A stretch of DNA of 64,000 nucleotides from positions 62,001 through 126,000 of the forward strand of contig JARBJD010000095.1 in NCBI GenBank assembly GCA_033064195.1. Direction: 5' to 3'. This DNA comes from Blattamonas nauphoetae. Lineage: Eukaryota > Preaxostyla > Oxymonadida. Both the position numbers and the translations under genes were made by a program. Positions 30,792 through 44,956 of the stretch are shown piece after piece (the stretch's first letter is position 1; the number at the start of each line of letters is the position of its first letter). The notes below the pieces were generated by a model. The model did no database searches and was not told the origin of the DNA. It saw only the letters and a list, made by a program, of their open reading frames with translations.

Positions 30792-33700
30792 TCATTTCGA
30801 TTTTGTCATTGAATCCCACAAGCCAGGGAAAAGCCGGTCAATGAGAGAATGAATAATATGTGAAAGTTCCGCAGAAGCGGCGGGGAGAGGCTGCGACGGG
30901 TTAATGAAGACGAGGAGGAGTATGATCTTGAGATGCTCGAGGGCATATTCCGGCTGGGGAGGTGATGGGGAAAGAGGGGCATACGAGCTGTTTGGGGTAT
31001 TCCGGGTTGCTGTTCAGAGAGGCACAGAGGGCCAGCTCGGAAGTGAGAAGGAGGATGACTGAGTTGATGTCGGTCTCCACTGTGAAGAGAGGAACGAACC
31101 TGAGGAGATGAAGAAGAGAGGGACAGACCTGATAATCAAATTGGAGAGAGAGAGGAGATTGGAGTAGTAATCAACATCTAATGGGGAGGAGTTGGGAGAG
31201 GAGGTGGAGTGTCGTGAAGAGGAGAGAGGGAAGCCTTTGAGAACAGGCGCGGCTGATTCTGCGTCTGCTGCAGGGTGGACGATGGGGAGAGGGATGTGGA
31301 CGGAACAGTTCGGAGGGCGGACGGCGGCGAAAACGAGAGGAATGATTACGTCGTGGAAGAGCCCACATGTAAGCTTGGAAAAGAAGGCTGATTCTGCAGT
31401 CTTCCCCTTGTCCTTGGCATTCTTCCACGCTGTGGACAGTTCAACCATTCCTGTCTCCACTGCCTTCCGAGCAGTCGAGCGGAGACTAGCCCGCCGACCA
31501 AAGCAGAGGCCTGCCAGATTCACCAAGCACAGCATAGACGCGTGCTGCAGAAGGGCAGACTTCGAATGGAGAGTGTCCTTCACGTTCTCGCACAAGCACG
31601 GTGTCCACAGGTGTGGCCTTGTGTTGTTCAGGAGTGCAACCAGCGAGGATTCCGATGCTGACGGGACGTTGGTGACGACAAAGTCGAGGAGGAACTTGCG
31701 AACAGAGTTTGGAGACGGCAGGAAGCTGTTCACAGACAAGCATCCATCACACTCCGGCGTCTTCCTACTCTCCTTCGGAGGGGGGAAGTACCAGGACTCG
31801 ACGACGCCCTCCTCCTTCACTCGGTCGTCCTCCAATTTCAGATCGGTGTCGCCGGTGAAGTACCCCGAGAAGAACGAGGAGATCATCGCACACGTCTGCT
31901 CTTCAATCTGCTCGTACACAGTCAGCCGCGTGAAGGACTTGAGGCATCGGAGGAGAGGCACTTTCGGGATTTGTTGGATGGCTGTGCTGAGGATGGAGAA
32001 GACAAGCGACGCGATTGACTTGACTGTCGAGAGGTTGTTGATGACATGCAGGAGCGAGTTCCACGCATTCGAGCTGATCTTGCAGTTGCACAGATCCCAC
32101 CAGAGTGTGTTTGAGATCCGCTCCAGTTCGGCAGAGAGGACGTGGGGGAGCCGGTGCGGGTCGAGAAGATGAGCGAGGAGGGTGAAGCAACCGCTGGACA
32201 CACTCGAGATCGACAGGGCGTTGTGGAGGTTGCTGAGCAGATGGTCGGCGAGTCGGACGGAGCAGGAGGGGTTGAAGTGGGGGGACACAGCGATGGGGAA
32301 GAGGGCGGAGAAGACGTGTGAGAAGATGAGTTCAGAAGTGCGGGTTTTCTCCGACTCTTCGAGTGTCTCGTCCACATGCGAGTATGTTGTGAATGACCTG
32401 TCCTGGTTGTTCTTGGCTGGCTCGCAGACGATGAAGAGGAGGATGTCCACAATCATGAGCAGTGTGTTCTCTTGCGTTGAGTTCAGAACAGACGAGAGGC
32501 CGAACGGGTCGATGTGGTTGTTGACTGGCGTCAGCTTGACCTCCTCGCCTGCCTCGCTTGAGGTGTTGGTGTCTTCCTTCCTGCTCAGAACAGGAAGAGT
32601 GACGTGGAAGAGCGATGTGATGAGTGTGAGGACGAAGATCTCCTGATGCTCTGCGGTGAGTGACCGAACGGTCCGGAGCAGCTCAGAAAGGTCCGACGCT
32701 GAGAATGTTGCACGTGCTGCCCGAAGAGCATCCTCCTGCTTCACAACCTGATCGATTTGTGACTGCTGTCGACCTCCGAACAAGCCAGTCAGACCACTCC
32801 GTCGTTGGTTTGGCTGTGACGGTGGGAGCTGTTGTGCCGTTGTGCCTGGGGACGCGACTGTTGGTGCGTGCCGGATCCGGTCGGAAGCAGGCGAGGCAAT
32901 CGATGACTGCGGGTTGATGTGGTCTTTCAGATTGTTCTGGCTGGGCGAGATGACAGAGGCGAGCATTTCGGGTGAGATAAGGCCAAGTGAGAAGAGGAAG
33001 TAGAACGACGTCGCAATCTCCGCCCAACCGCACTCGACGAGGACGATGTTCTTGTTGGCGATGGAAAAGAGCTGGACGATGGTGGAGAGGAGGTGGTTGT
33101 TCGAGATGATCTTCCTGTTCTCGGACGGCGTGGGGTATGTGAACGGGTTTCTGAGAGCCGAGGCATACGCAGCCTGGATGAACTTGGACGAGCGATTCTG
33201 CGCGGTGCTCTCGCCCTTCTCGACGTCAGCAGCGGTCGATTTGAGCAGACCGAAGTGCGGCAGGGGAAGAATGAAGTCGTTGGGGAGGCCTGAGAGGTGT
33301 GCGACGACAGACCAGAGCAGATGCAGAATGTCGTCGACAACAGTGCCGATCTGCATCGCTGCTGCATTATCGGCGAGACTGTTGAGAAGCTCAATGACGA
33401 TTGGGTGGAGTTGATTTGTGGATGGATGGCAGAGGATGGAGTGGGCGAGAGGGATCAGATTGGAGCAGAGAATGACGAAAGACTGCGGGCAGAACGAGGG
33501 GACCAGAGCAGACGGGAGGGTGCAAGGAAGAGAAGGGACTTGGAACTGCTGGAGAGTGTGTGTGAGTGATTGGAAGACAACAGGCTCGAAAACAGGAGCG
33601 GGCGTCGATTGGAGGGGGATGAAGGGGTTCAGCTCGATCGACGTGAAGAGTCTCTCGAGCACGTCGACCGTGAACACTTCCTTGTTGCCGATCTTGTACA

Positions 33701-36515
33701 CCTGTTCGATGAACTTGTCCAGTGACATCTTCTCTTTCTGCCCGACATTCACGTTGTGTCTGTTCGAGTTGAGCAAGGTCAGCGTGAACCCAGCGACGTA
33801 TGCGTCGTCCACTGTGATTTCGCGGTCGAGTGGCTCGTTCGCTTCTTCCTGCTTCTTCCTCCTCTCTTCATCGCCCTTTCGGAATGTGGGCTCGATGATC
33901 TCGCCCAGAATGTCCATCAGTCTGTCCATCACCTGTCCCTCTCCCGACGCTCGGAAGGACGTCATCATCACGCGCAGAGCTTCGTCAAGAGTGAGTGGAG
34001 AGAGGTCAAGCAGGTTGTAGTATTCTTTCAGAACGAGCTTGTTGAATGGTTTATTGATGCAGAGATACTCGCCGACTGTTTCCGTGTCGAGTGCAGCAAT
34101 TCGTAGAAAGACGGCGACAGAGCGCGGAGAATATGTCTTCTTTGGCGGCGCAGGCGGCTCTTCCGGTGTCGCTGGAGATGCGTCGGGAAGGGAGCGCAGT
34201 TTCGGCGGAGGAAGCTCGTCGAAATCGAGCTGAAAGATGTTCTTCTCGACGAGATGTTGGAAGGCCTCTTTTGGGGAGAGTGTGGTGAAGATGGACGATG
34301 CTATCTTGATCTGTTCTTTGAGATCCGCCACAACGCTGAAGTGTGTCCTCCACGCAGCGAGATCACAATCTTCGACTTTGTCTTCCTTCTTGACGTCAGC
34401 AAAGACTTCCCCGATGGTTGTGTTGAGGGCAGAGAGAACACGCAGGGCAGACGCGGAGAAGGATCGGATCTGGTCGGGAGTGGCTGAGAAGGCGAAGGAC
34501 GCGGAGAGGGCAGGGATGAACGCAGGGTACTTTGTGGGCAGAGAGAACACGTACGGCTCTCTCTCCGTTTTGAGGAGGTCCTGGATCGGGTCGGAGCTGA
34601 AGTGCTCCTGCGGGAGGGGAAGGAGCCATTCGAGCGGAGTGTTGATGCAGGGCGGGTTGGACGTCTCCCTCGGAAGGGAGGAGGGGGGGCTGAGTCTGTT
34701 CTGCTTTGAGGTGAGCGAGACAGTGTCGAGAGCGTCCTTGTCGCTCATCGAGATCGATGTCTGCGACGAGGGCGACACAGACGGCTCTTTGAAAGGTGTG
34801 GATGAGAGTGACCTCGATGCATTGTCTGCTTCTGTCCGTGTCTGCGAGTTGTAGTATGTACAGTACGTCCCAATTGGGTCGAACACGAGGTCAGACAAGA
34901 TCCGGCAGAGGCGGGTGAAGACGGGAGAGGACGTGAGGGAGGCGTCGGTGAGGGGGAAGAGGCTTGCGATGAATTCCTTGTTTTTGGCGATGATCAGAAA
35001 GACGTTAAGGACGACAGAGCGTTGGTGGATGGTGGGGAGGAAGGAGAAGGGCGACTGGGAAGGGAGGGCAGCTGAGGTTGACGTGATCCACTCGTTGAGC
35101 GGGGACGGTGCGAGGAGAGCTGTCGCCGAGAGTGATGTGAGTTCAAAGGCAGTCGGAACAGAAGCGAGAAAGGAACTTGAGTCGATCAGAAGGCTGTTGA
35201 AGATGCGGGTGAAGAGGAGGGAGGTGTAGGGCTGCACGTGCCGAGGAGCGACGATGAGAAGGACGGCGAGGAGGTGCATCGTTGTGAAGAGGGTGGAGGC
35301 GGGAAGGGGAACGCCAAAGTACGACGAAACAATTGAAATAGCGACATTGTTGCTGGAAATGGATGATGGGTATGGAAGTTGAAGACTTTGAGATTGCGTG
35401 AATGGCGGAGGGGGCGGAGTAGGGACGGAGAGAAGGAGAATGATCCGAATGCACTCTTCTATGATCATTGTGACCAACGGATGTTCAATTTGGTTGAGCG
35501 ATCGACCCCATTCAGTCAAAATAATGATAAGCAACGAAAGGCCAAATTGGGTGTCTGTAGGGACGGGGGTTGAACGTGGGTAGTCGTACCATCCGATTGG
35601 AGTCATAGGGCGTCCTTCATTGAGGATGTAGCAATTCCAATAATCATGGACGTGCGGGTGAGGTTCTGAAATTTCCGCAAAGAGTGATGTGGAATCCGTA
35701 GCACGAGGAAGAGATTGTTGATGAGAATATTTTGCTAAAATTGGCCACCATTCGGGTTTAACCCGAGATAGCCAGTGGAGATTTCGATTTCCTTCAATCC
35801 TAAACGAAGATTTAGCTCCGATAGTACTGAGTGAAACCTGGGGTGTTAGAAGACATAAATCCGCAACAAACACGAAAACGTGAAAAAGAACAGTAAAATC
35901 AAGGGCAATATCGGAGTGAAGTGCCTGATTCTCTGCGATTTCAGTGAGTTTTGGGGCTGATTGATAAAGGCTTGATACAATCTGAGAGATCGCTGAACGA
36001 GACATGTCTTTGACGGCCAATGAAACTTTACGGCCACTACTGCAGCGATATAGGAGAGACAGGATGGAGATAATTGACTGTGTTGTTTGTTTATAGTGAA
36101 GAGGATGGACCGCGAGTCTACAAGAACAATTGATGAGTTGTAAATTCGCAGAATCATCCAGTTGCTGTGAAACTGATTCAAAACGAAATGACTTTGTCAA
36201 AGATTCTGTGATCAAAGCGATTTCCTGGATTGTGAAGAGAGATGGGCGGGTTGATAAGATTGACGAGAGGCTGGAGAGGCCGGCAGCTGCCAGGGATGGT
36301 GTGAGGTTCTCAATCGCAAAAAGATTCTGAAATGGCTTTATTATCTCTGGTCCTTTGAGTTTGTCAGGGGAGTGAAGCATGGATTCCCGTAGAAGAGAGA
36401 ATGATTCGACAAGAGGAGATGAGAGAGAATGTGGGGATTCGAAGCTCCATTTGTCGTTTTTTCGTAGTTCGATGAGAATTTGTTCAATGTATACATTCAA
36501 TGAGAATATATCCAT
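30792..36515 (-). CDS. Large Arf guanine-nucleotide exchange factor, GBF1/GEA/GNOM type
   Basis: A 1887-residue protein after removing introns of 29 nt (31100-31128) and 31 nt (30954-30984) near the 3' end; the total is an exact number of codons. The ATG at 36515 begins MDIFSLNVYIEQILIELRKN, like the GBF1 start; an upstream ATG would overlap the neighbour. An N-terminal DCB-type segment (SPLVESFSLLRESM) is followed by a Sec7 domain at about residues 800-960: TVGEYLCINKPFNKLVLKEY, LTLDEALRVMMTSFR, SGEGQVMDRLMDIL with the catalytic Glu finger, and AYVAGFTLTLLNSNRHN. Long helical HDS-like repeats follow. The protein should activate Arf GTPases at the Golgi or early secretory pathway. The 3' exons NSVILLLTSELALCASLNSN and YALEHLKIILLLVFINPSQP would be lost without the introns. 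Confidence 0.9.
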
Positions 36516-36570
36516 GGGGATATCGAGCGTGTAGTAGAGAAGATTCGATCGACCCACCTCATTGATCGAA
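36516..36570. promoter_or_regulatory. 55-bp bidirectional intergenic region
   Basis: Only 55 bp separate the ATG of the Arf-GEF (minus) from the ATG of the phosphodiesterase (plus). Any promoter elements must overlap or lie within the genes. No named motif is visible. Confidence 0.35.
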
Positions 36571-38049
36571 ATGTCAACAGAAGACATTCCAGACATTTTA
36601 CTTGGGCAAAATGGATATAAACCAAATGACCACTCGCTTCCGACCCTGGTCGATCTCTCTCGAACATTCACATCACTCGTAAATGGCTCCCCACCAAATA
36701 CACCACATTTCCACAACTTATCATCTCTCATTTCTCCACAATCTATTGATAAAACCAAAGGCCGAACAATTTTATTCGTCCTTATTGATGCGCTTGGACA
36801 GAATTTAATCGATAAGCTCCCAGATTCTTCTCCACTCAGGAAATACTGGACTCAAAACGCTAGAGCAGGTTTTTCTCTCTACTATGACGTCATATCACTT
36901 GATTATAATCATGTTAGTATTTCCGTCGATTACAGCATCGTGCCTCACGTCATTCTTCACTGGTCAATACCCAAGTACACATGGTCTTGTTGGACGAACA
37001 TTTCTCCCCTCTCGTTCTGTGCTCATCAATCCTCTCTCTTGGAAAACTTGTGCATCTCGAGAGTCTCTTGATGTATACCCAGTTTTCTGCAATGTCTTCA
37101 CTCTAGGATCTTGGAATATCTACCACAGAAGTCTTCTGCTGCCCCAACTCTCTCCCTTCTGACACACATTTTTTTCTTCCTAAAGGAATGGGAAATCGCC
37201 AAATACAAGTTGTTTCATCCCCATCTTCCACCGATAACCCCCCTTCTCACCATCTGTCCCTCAACACACACCCCAAAATCGTTCACTACGAAACACTCTC
37301 CTCAAGTGTAGCCCAACTCGCCCCTCTCACCAAAGCATTTGCAACGGAAGAGAATGCAGGCAAATCCCACCTGGTGTACTTCTACGACGGGAATGTGGAT
37401 GACCACACCCATCACTTCGGCGTGTACTCGCCGGAGGTCGCTGCTGACATCAAAAGCGTCGAGGAATTCCTGATCAGCGCTGAACAGACTCTGTTCAACA
37501 CGACGTGTGTCATCTCTTCTCCTCATTTGCCTCTCTTCCGACAGAATCGTCCTCACTGCCGATCACGGGCAGACAGACATCCCGCACTCTGCTCACTTCG
37601 ATTGGGACTGGCCGAAAGACGAAGACCCTGCCGTTCAGAAAGAGAAGGACAGGCTTGCAGACATGCTTGTCTATGCGAAGGAAGGGGGAGATCGTCGATT
37701 CAGCACGTTCCACTGCAAGGAAGGGCGGAGCGAGGAGTTCAGAGTCGGCTTCGACGCTCTCTTTGGTGAGGTGTGGTCTCCTCCCTTTCACTTTCGCAGC
37801 ACTTTGTTCTTGTCCCCCCGTCTGAGATTGACCGGATGCGACTTCTTGGGCCAGAACCTCTCGAAACCCGCACTTCTCAGATTCTTGGAGACTGGGTCTG
37901 TTTCCCCAAAAGTTTGTTTTCCACATTTTTCATTTTTTGCAGACTGTGCGAATGTTGGATGGGGTCATTGTTATTATGTAGCTACACATTCAGGGATGAG
38001 CAAAGACGAAATGCTCACCCCTTTAGTTATTCTTCATTCTCTTAATTAG
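36571..38049 (+). CDS. Type I phosphodiesterase / nucleotide pyrophosphatase (alkaline phosphatase superfamily)
   Basis: Splicing of six exons gives all superfamily metal-site elements in order: TILFVLIDALGQ (first metal Asp), FPSITASCLTSFFTGQYPST (nucleophile Thr, HG next), VYFYDGNVDDHTHHFG (Asp and His), IVLTADHGQTDIPHSAHFDW (Asp-His) and THSGMSKDEMLTPLV (final His). Introns near 36871-36918, 37071-37106, 37503-37543, 37769-37797 and 37898-37942 keep the frame; the next-to-last uses GAG|GTGTGG. No signal peptide or transmembrane segment is apparent, so a cytosolic enzyme is likely. Architecture resembles bacterial-type nucleotide pyrophosphatases rather than GPI-pathway transferases. The substrate is unknown. 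Confidence 0.88.
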
Positions 38050-38215
38050 TCTTTGCTTTCTCCTAGAAACAAGCATTTAAACTCCTTTTCTTCCCGTCCA
38101 TCATGATAATTGTCATAAAATAATGATTCTTTCTCGAAAATTCTCGGTGAAAGTTGTATTGTTATGACACAGTTCGATCACCCGTGATTAAATGGGTACG
38201 ATCACAGATCTTAAG

Positions 38216-39369
<1,154 letters not shown>

Positions 39370-39464
39370 TTTGATTTTGTTCACTTCATTCCGCGTGGCC
39401 GTGTTGCTCCCCACATTTTGATTGGATTTGTTCATTGACCCAGCAAGGACTAGACCACACTTCA

Positions 39465-39948
39465 CTAATATTTCTTCAGAATTCCTTGTTCAAGCTGTTT
39501 CGTGTAAGTTGATAAGATGAGTTGTTCAGAGAGTTCTGGAAACGAAGAGAAATGATGAGGAAAACATGAACAAGGACTGTGAAATGAGAAATCATCAAGA
39601 AATATCGATGTGTAAAACACGGGGTACAGTTGCGAATGAGAGTCTGGCTTTATTGTGGGAGTGATACACTGAAAAGAGATAAAACGAAGAGGTGATTTGT
39701 TCGATGATTGAAAATGGCATAAATGAAAAGAAATGAAGCAAGACATACGAGATTGCCCAAATTGTGATTATGCCCGCCAAGAGAATGATGAGGGTGAGTA
39801 GGTTCCCATCTTCCACGATGCGCTGATAAACAGTCCAGGTTAATCGTTCAGTTTTCGGCGATATCAGAGAAAATATGAGTCCAAGTAGAGGAAAGATGCA
39901 AAGGATAGCCAAGACAAGGACAGTGACTCTGGTTGCTTTGTTTGGCAT
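39465..39948 (-). CDS. Small two-helix membrane protein, probably V-ATPase subunit e
   Basis: The ATG at 39948 opens MPNKATRVTVLVLAILCIFP followed by LLGLIFSLISPKTERLTW, then a second hydrophobic helix LLTLIILLAGIITIWAISY. An intron starting TAT|GTCTTGC and ending TTTTCAG joins this to CITPTIKPDSHSQLYP. The order TM-PK-TM-W-x(4)-Y-x(4)-P-x-I-x-P matches V-ATPase subunit e (Vma9), a proton-pump assembly subunit of the V0 sector. The C-terminal extension to 39465 is longer than usual, and another intron may remove part of it. The alternative is a lineage-specific membrane protein. Confidence 0.5.
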
Positions 39949-40108
39949 GAGGACACAAGATAGAATTGGGTTGTGGTTTGATCAGGGATATTCATAAAAA
40001 GTTGGTTGACATTGAGCGAATTATCAACTAGACGTGGATAAAATCAAAGAAAAAATACAGAATGTGGCCGATGACCCAAAATAAGATGAAAGAAGACGAA
40101 ATAAAGAA

Positions 40109-43100
40109 TCACCTTCTCCCTTTCTTCGATGTTTCCATAACCTTTAGTGTAGCTTCAATTGTTGCTTCAAGATCCGTCTGCATCTGAAAAAAGAACGAAA
40201 AAGGAATAATCAAACTGTCTGCTCCAAATCAAGAACCTTTTGCTCCAGAACCTTCACAGTTCTGGTCAAGGCCAGTGAATCCTGCATGAGCTGGTACGAG
40301 AGGAGGGAAATAGTCTGCTGTGTTGACGTCTTGAGTTCTTCCGCTTTCAATTCCAAGTCGCTTTTGACCGGTCTCCCGTTGGCCTGTTTCAGTTTCATTT
40401 CTTCCTTCCGCTTCTTCTCCATCACTCGTTCAGCTTCCAATTCGTATTCCACTCTTTTCTTTTCGGCAAATTCTTTCTGTTCAGCCTCGGCTGCAGACCA
40501 CTCGCGGCTCAGATTTGTTTGGTTCGACAAGAGCTCTTGAGCGAGACGCTCGTGTTCGCTCTTCGTGTTCGCATCCTCCTCCCTCTCTCGCCTTTGCTCC
40601 TCCTCCTTCTCTTCCTGGCTCCTGTGTCGCTGTTCTTCCTCCATCGTGTGGGTTTGTTCAATCAGAGAGACATTCTGTTGGATTCGCTCACTGTCGTTCT
40701 TCACTTCTCCCAGCACTTCCTCGATCTTGCTGATGGTCTCTTGGTTGGATTCCTTTGCATCTGATTCTTCTTTTTGGAGCTTACCCACTCGTTCCTCCAA
40801 AAAGCGTCGAAGTTCTTCAATCTTGTCTGGGATGGATTTCTTTTCGCTCTTCTTTTGCTTGATCTTCTTCGGTTTGTCTGTCCGTGGTTCCAAACGGTCC
40901 TTGGATCTGCTCTTGTTTTCTGCTGAATGAGGTTTCTCGCTCTCATCCTGAATGATGTTGTCGGGTTGTGGAGAGGATTCGAGAGGAGGAGAGAGGAGGG
41001 AGCTGAGTGTCTCCTGTTGGTCCACCTGATCTGGTTGGTGTTTGCTGGGATGTGTCTTTTCGGTGGAACGCTCTTCTTGTTCAGAGTCAGAGAGAGAGAA
41101 GAGTGATTCTTGTTCATTCTCGACCACCTCCGGGTGTGTTTGACTCTCCTCTTCAGCCTCGCTTTCATCGCCATCACTCGATTCTTCTTCGTCGTCGTCC
41201 ACAACTGCATCGATTTGACTGTTGAGTCTTTCCACTTCCTTCCGAATCCACTCCTTCTCCTCGTCGAGAGAGTGTTGAGCATCCAACGTTGTTTGATTTG
41301 CTTTTCTGAGAGATTGTGGGGCCATGTTCAGACGAGACGTTCGAGTGTGTTCCCTTTCCGAGTGTGATTGTGTGATGTTTTGAAGAATCTGAGCTGTCTT
41401 CTCTCTGACAATCTGAGACAAGAACTGTTGGAGATCTGATCCAACTGTGTTCGTCTGTGCTTGTGACTTCGTGTCGCTCTCAACGAGATCTGCCTCCATC
41501 TCATCTTCTTCTTTCGAGCGGATCTCTTTCTCAATCTCCTGCCGTGCCGTCTCGAAGACCTGCATCACAATCCCTTCAACTTCCCTCTGAATCGGGTCCA
41601 CCATCGCATGTCGCATGTGCTCGACTCGTCGTTCATGCTCGACTTCCTTGATCCTGTCAGTTCGCAGGACGGCAGAGAGTGCTGAGGTTCGCAGTCTTCT
41701 GAACTGGTTCCTTCTTTTCTCTTTCTCGTTGGGTTCGAGCGAGAGATGCGGGTTAGTCTGAGAATTCGGAGGAGAGCGGTCTAAAATCATGAAAGCGAGC
41801 TGTTCTTCGATTTGTGGAATGGACCTGTTGATGATCTCCTCCGTGAGCGTCTGGATGTCAGAATTGATGCTGGCCGAGTGCTGATCCGTGGTTGACTCAA
41901 CCTCTTGGTTTGTGTACTTCTTCATCGATTCAGACAGTTGCTGGTGAAGTGTTGTTTTGAGTGTTTCTTCAGCATCAACAAGGATCTCCCGAACAAGATT
42001 GTGGAGATCTGGACTTGAAGTGGGAGATTTGAAGAGAAGAAGCGAGTTTTGGACAGAATCGACCACGCAGTTCATCCGCTGTTCTCTGTCCTTCATCACA
42101 TTCGCAAAATGGGTTTGATCTCGCCCGAGACTGATGGATGGCGGAAGAACAACAGGCAGAGACGGATGAACAACGTCCTTCTCCGCCTTCGCGAACAACG
42201 TCAGCTTTGTCACAAGGAGCGGCAGGAGCACCTTCATTTTCAGCATCGTCGTGAGGCGCGCCTGCTCTCTCCTTTCCTTCGGGTTCATGTATGGCGTGAA
42301 GTTGAGAAGAGTGTCCACTTCTTCAGGGCTGGAAACCATCGCGATCATTTCGTCAACAATTGACAGAAAATGAGAATGGGTGGACTCGACATCCTCATCG
42401 CCGGTTTCCCGAAGCGCACAAAAGGTCTTCATCCAGTCCGGGCTCATCATTGATTCGTCCCAGTTGAAGTCAGTCACTTTTTCGTTTCCATGTTCAAATC
42501 GATTGATCGGAGAGAGGCAGGCCGAGTCGAAGCAGTGAATGTATCTGTTCAGAGTTGCGAGGCAGTCGAGCTTGCATTGGAGCGATGGACGGAGTGCTCT
42601 CGACTGCTTCGGCTCTTCGGAATCGTCCTCCACATCGAGATTCAATGTTCGAGTGTGTTGTGAGAGAGTTCGGGTGGGTGAATGTCTTGGTGGGTGGAGT
42701 AGTGTGGGTTTTGATTCTGCACATTCTGCGCAGAGATGATGGGATGATGAAGTTCTGATTTGGATTGTCAGTGTTGTGAGAGAAAAGCAGGACACAGCAG
42801 ATGTTAGGAACAGATCAGCTGCTTCGTTGGAAGTAACGTCAAAAGAGAGAGTCGACATGGCTGTGGTTGGCTGAAGTCGAAGTGAGGAGACTGCTGCCTC
42901 TGAGAGGGGACTCCCGGAGACATCCAACGTGCGGAGTGTCGATGCGAACGCGGCGTTGAGAAGGTGGCAAAGTGCGTCTGCTGTGATCGCGTGGTTGTGG
43001 GAGAGTGAAAGGTGGAGCAGAGGAGAACTCGTTTCTAGACATTCAGCCAGTGCTCGACAGCCTTCGTTTCCGAAAGTGTTCTTGGAGAGAGAGAGCGAGC

Positions 43101-43820
43101 GAAGTGAACACGATGAGGCTGAGGCAGATCCTGATTGGATTGTAGTGGCCAAAAAACGCACCCCAGCATCATCAATGTTATTGTCATGAAGAGAGAGAGT
43201 TTGCAGAGAGGATTGGAACAAGTCCGTCTGGACGAGAGGCAACAGTGATTGGAGACCAGAAGATGTGATTAAGTTCTGATCAAGAACCAGTGAAAGGAAA
43301 GAGTTCAATTTCCCATGTTGAAGAAGGGATATTAAACTCGATGAGAAGGCTGAAAGTCCAGAATCAGTGATGTTATTTCCCGACAGATCAAGTGATTGGA
43401 TTGAGAGATGAAAATCCTGTGATGAGATTGAACATTTAAAAATATTTGCCAATTCCGTAATTCCATCGTCTCCAAGCTGGCAATGGCGAAGGGACAAGAC
43501 TTGAATCGACGAAAATGTCAGAGGTGTCGATGCGGAGACTGAAACGAGTGATTCTGATAGTGAAGAGAAAGCTCGAAACGTGAGTGGGTTTGAATCAAGA
43601 TTTAGTTGAGAGAGAAGTGATTCTGAAAACAATAAGAAGGAAATTGAGAGTGAAAAATTGGTAAACTTGCTTCAGTTCCAAGAAGAATGAAAAGAGCTTC
43701 ATATGATAAATCATTGTGAGAAACATCAAGTTTCTGGATATTTGAACCCAATGACATTGATAATGCGAGAGTTTCAAGATCTTTAAGTTCCTGAGGCGTG
43801 TCAATATGAATGGAAGGCAT
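40109..43820 (-). CDS. Ribonuclease-inhibitor-type LRR protein with long coiled-coil C-terminus
   Basis: Three exons: the ATG at 43820 (MPSIHIDTPQELKDLETLAL), an intron at about 43629-43673, a main exon, and a short last exon after an intron at about 40184-40222, ending at TGA 40109 (QTDLEATIEATLKVMETSKK). The N-terminal third has LRRs: IQVLSLRHCQLGDDGITELA, IQSLDLSGNNITDSGLSAF, LQTLSLHDNNIDDAGVRFLA, LRSLSLSKNTFGNEGCRALA, the RI/NLR-like subtype. From about residue 420 onward it is charged coiled coil with acidic patches (EEESSDGDESEAEEE). No NACHT or kinase domain is present. Such LRR/coiled-coil proteins are often cytoskeletal or axonemal; here function is unknown. Confidence 0.8.
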
Positions 43821-44088
43821 ACAAGTGGTGGATTAGAATGAGAAAGTGAACAAAAAGAACAGTATGAATCATGTAAACTAGCTGCATATTTCATAAGAGC
43901 ATGTGTTTGCAATTTGAGGCAGTTTTGCAGATATCCTTGGAGAGAATTTTTGTTCTGCCAAAAGTCTCTCTAGGAAGAGAGAAAAAGAAAAATATTGAAA
44001 AAAAACGTTGAAAAAAGAGGAAAATAATGGAAACCTCCTCACAATGTCGCATTAGAGCGGATAGGACTCTCTCTCCTTCGATCTACCC

Positions 44089-44846
44089 ATGGAAGGCTCG
44101 CAATTGTCAAGAATCCTCCTAGTTCCTCAGAGACACGACATCATCAACTCATCGCTCTTTTCAGGTTGACAATCTCACATCACTCAATCACACGTTGAAG
44201 CGTGCAATCTGCAAGACATTTCGCATCATTTGTTTCGATCGAACATGGACAATCTCTCAGATTGCTATTCCGACTCACATCATGTTTCAAAACTCCCATG
44301 TGTGGATTTCTGATCCAAAATTCTTTTTGGAATGTGGTCTTCAATCACCTGTCACTATCTGTCTATTTGTTGACTTTTTCTGTTCATTCTCTGACCTCTC
44401 CTTCTCAAACAGTTGCTCAGATTCATTGCTTCGCCCATCATCACCACGTCAGGGAAGTGCATTAAGAAACATCGGTGTTCTCGCCACTGGACCGACTCTT
44501 CCTTTCATCATCATTTTCTGGATGATTCCAGCATTCATAAGCAAGATCCACTGAAAGAAACCGACACACTATCTCCTCCTCCTCATTGACCGATTCATCA
44601 TGCCCGTCGTACTGCTAGTGACTTCAGAGTTGATGTCTGACTCATTCATCCTCATTTTTGCAGATCAAACGGTATTTGTACCTCAAGCACGAGGAAGAAT
44701 TGGCAGGATTGGAACAATCGGAACGGATGACCAAGCTTGATCTCCTGTATCAAATCCAAGTGACTGAAATAAGGATGGCATCAAGTTGTTTTGATAAATA
44801 TCTGGACTTTATCGAACAAGGTGTCTGGAATCCCCCAGATGAATAA
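44089..44846 (+). CDS. Unidentified small multi-exon protein
   Basis: An ATG at 44089 (MEGSQLSRILL) can be spliced to VDNLTSLNHTLK, and an exon ending at TAA 44846 encodes IKRYLYLKHEEELAGLEQSE, then TKLDLLYQIQVTEIRMASSC and YLDFIEQGVWNPPDE. Middle exons near 44410-44475 (two possible frames) and the exact junctions are unresolved. The C-terminal exon has the amphipathic, charged look of a real conserved small subunit, but I do not recognise the family. The gene is divergent from the LRR gene and lies 110 bp upstream of RAD21. Confidence 0.42.
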
Positions 44847-44956
44847 TTATTGGGATTAAATTGACTTCTGGAAATATCACATCACAATTTCTTTGTCTGA
44901 TTGAGAAGTGACAAGATGAGTGAGAATTAAGGGATGGATCATCCTTCGCCCACGCC

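Noticed and set aside
34237-34854. 205-codon plus-strand frame inside the Arf-GEF gene
   Set aside because: It is antisense to a conserved, continuous Sec7-containing frame; length is explained by high GC.
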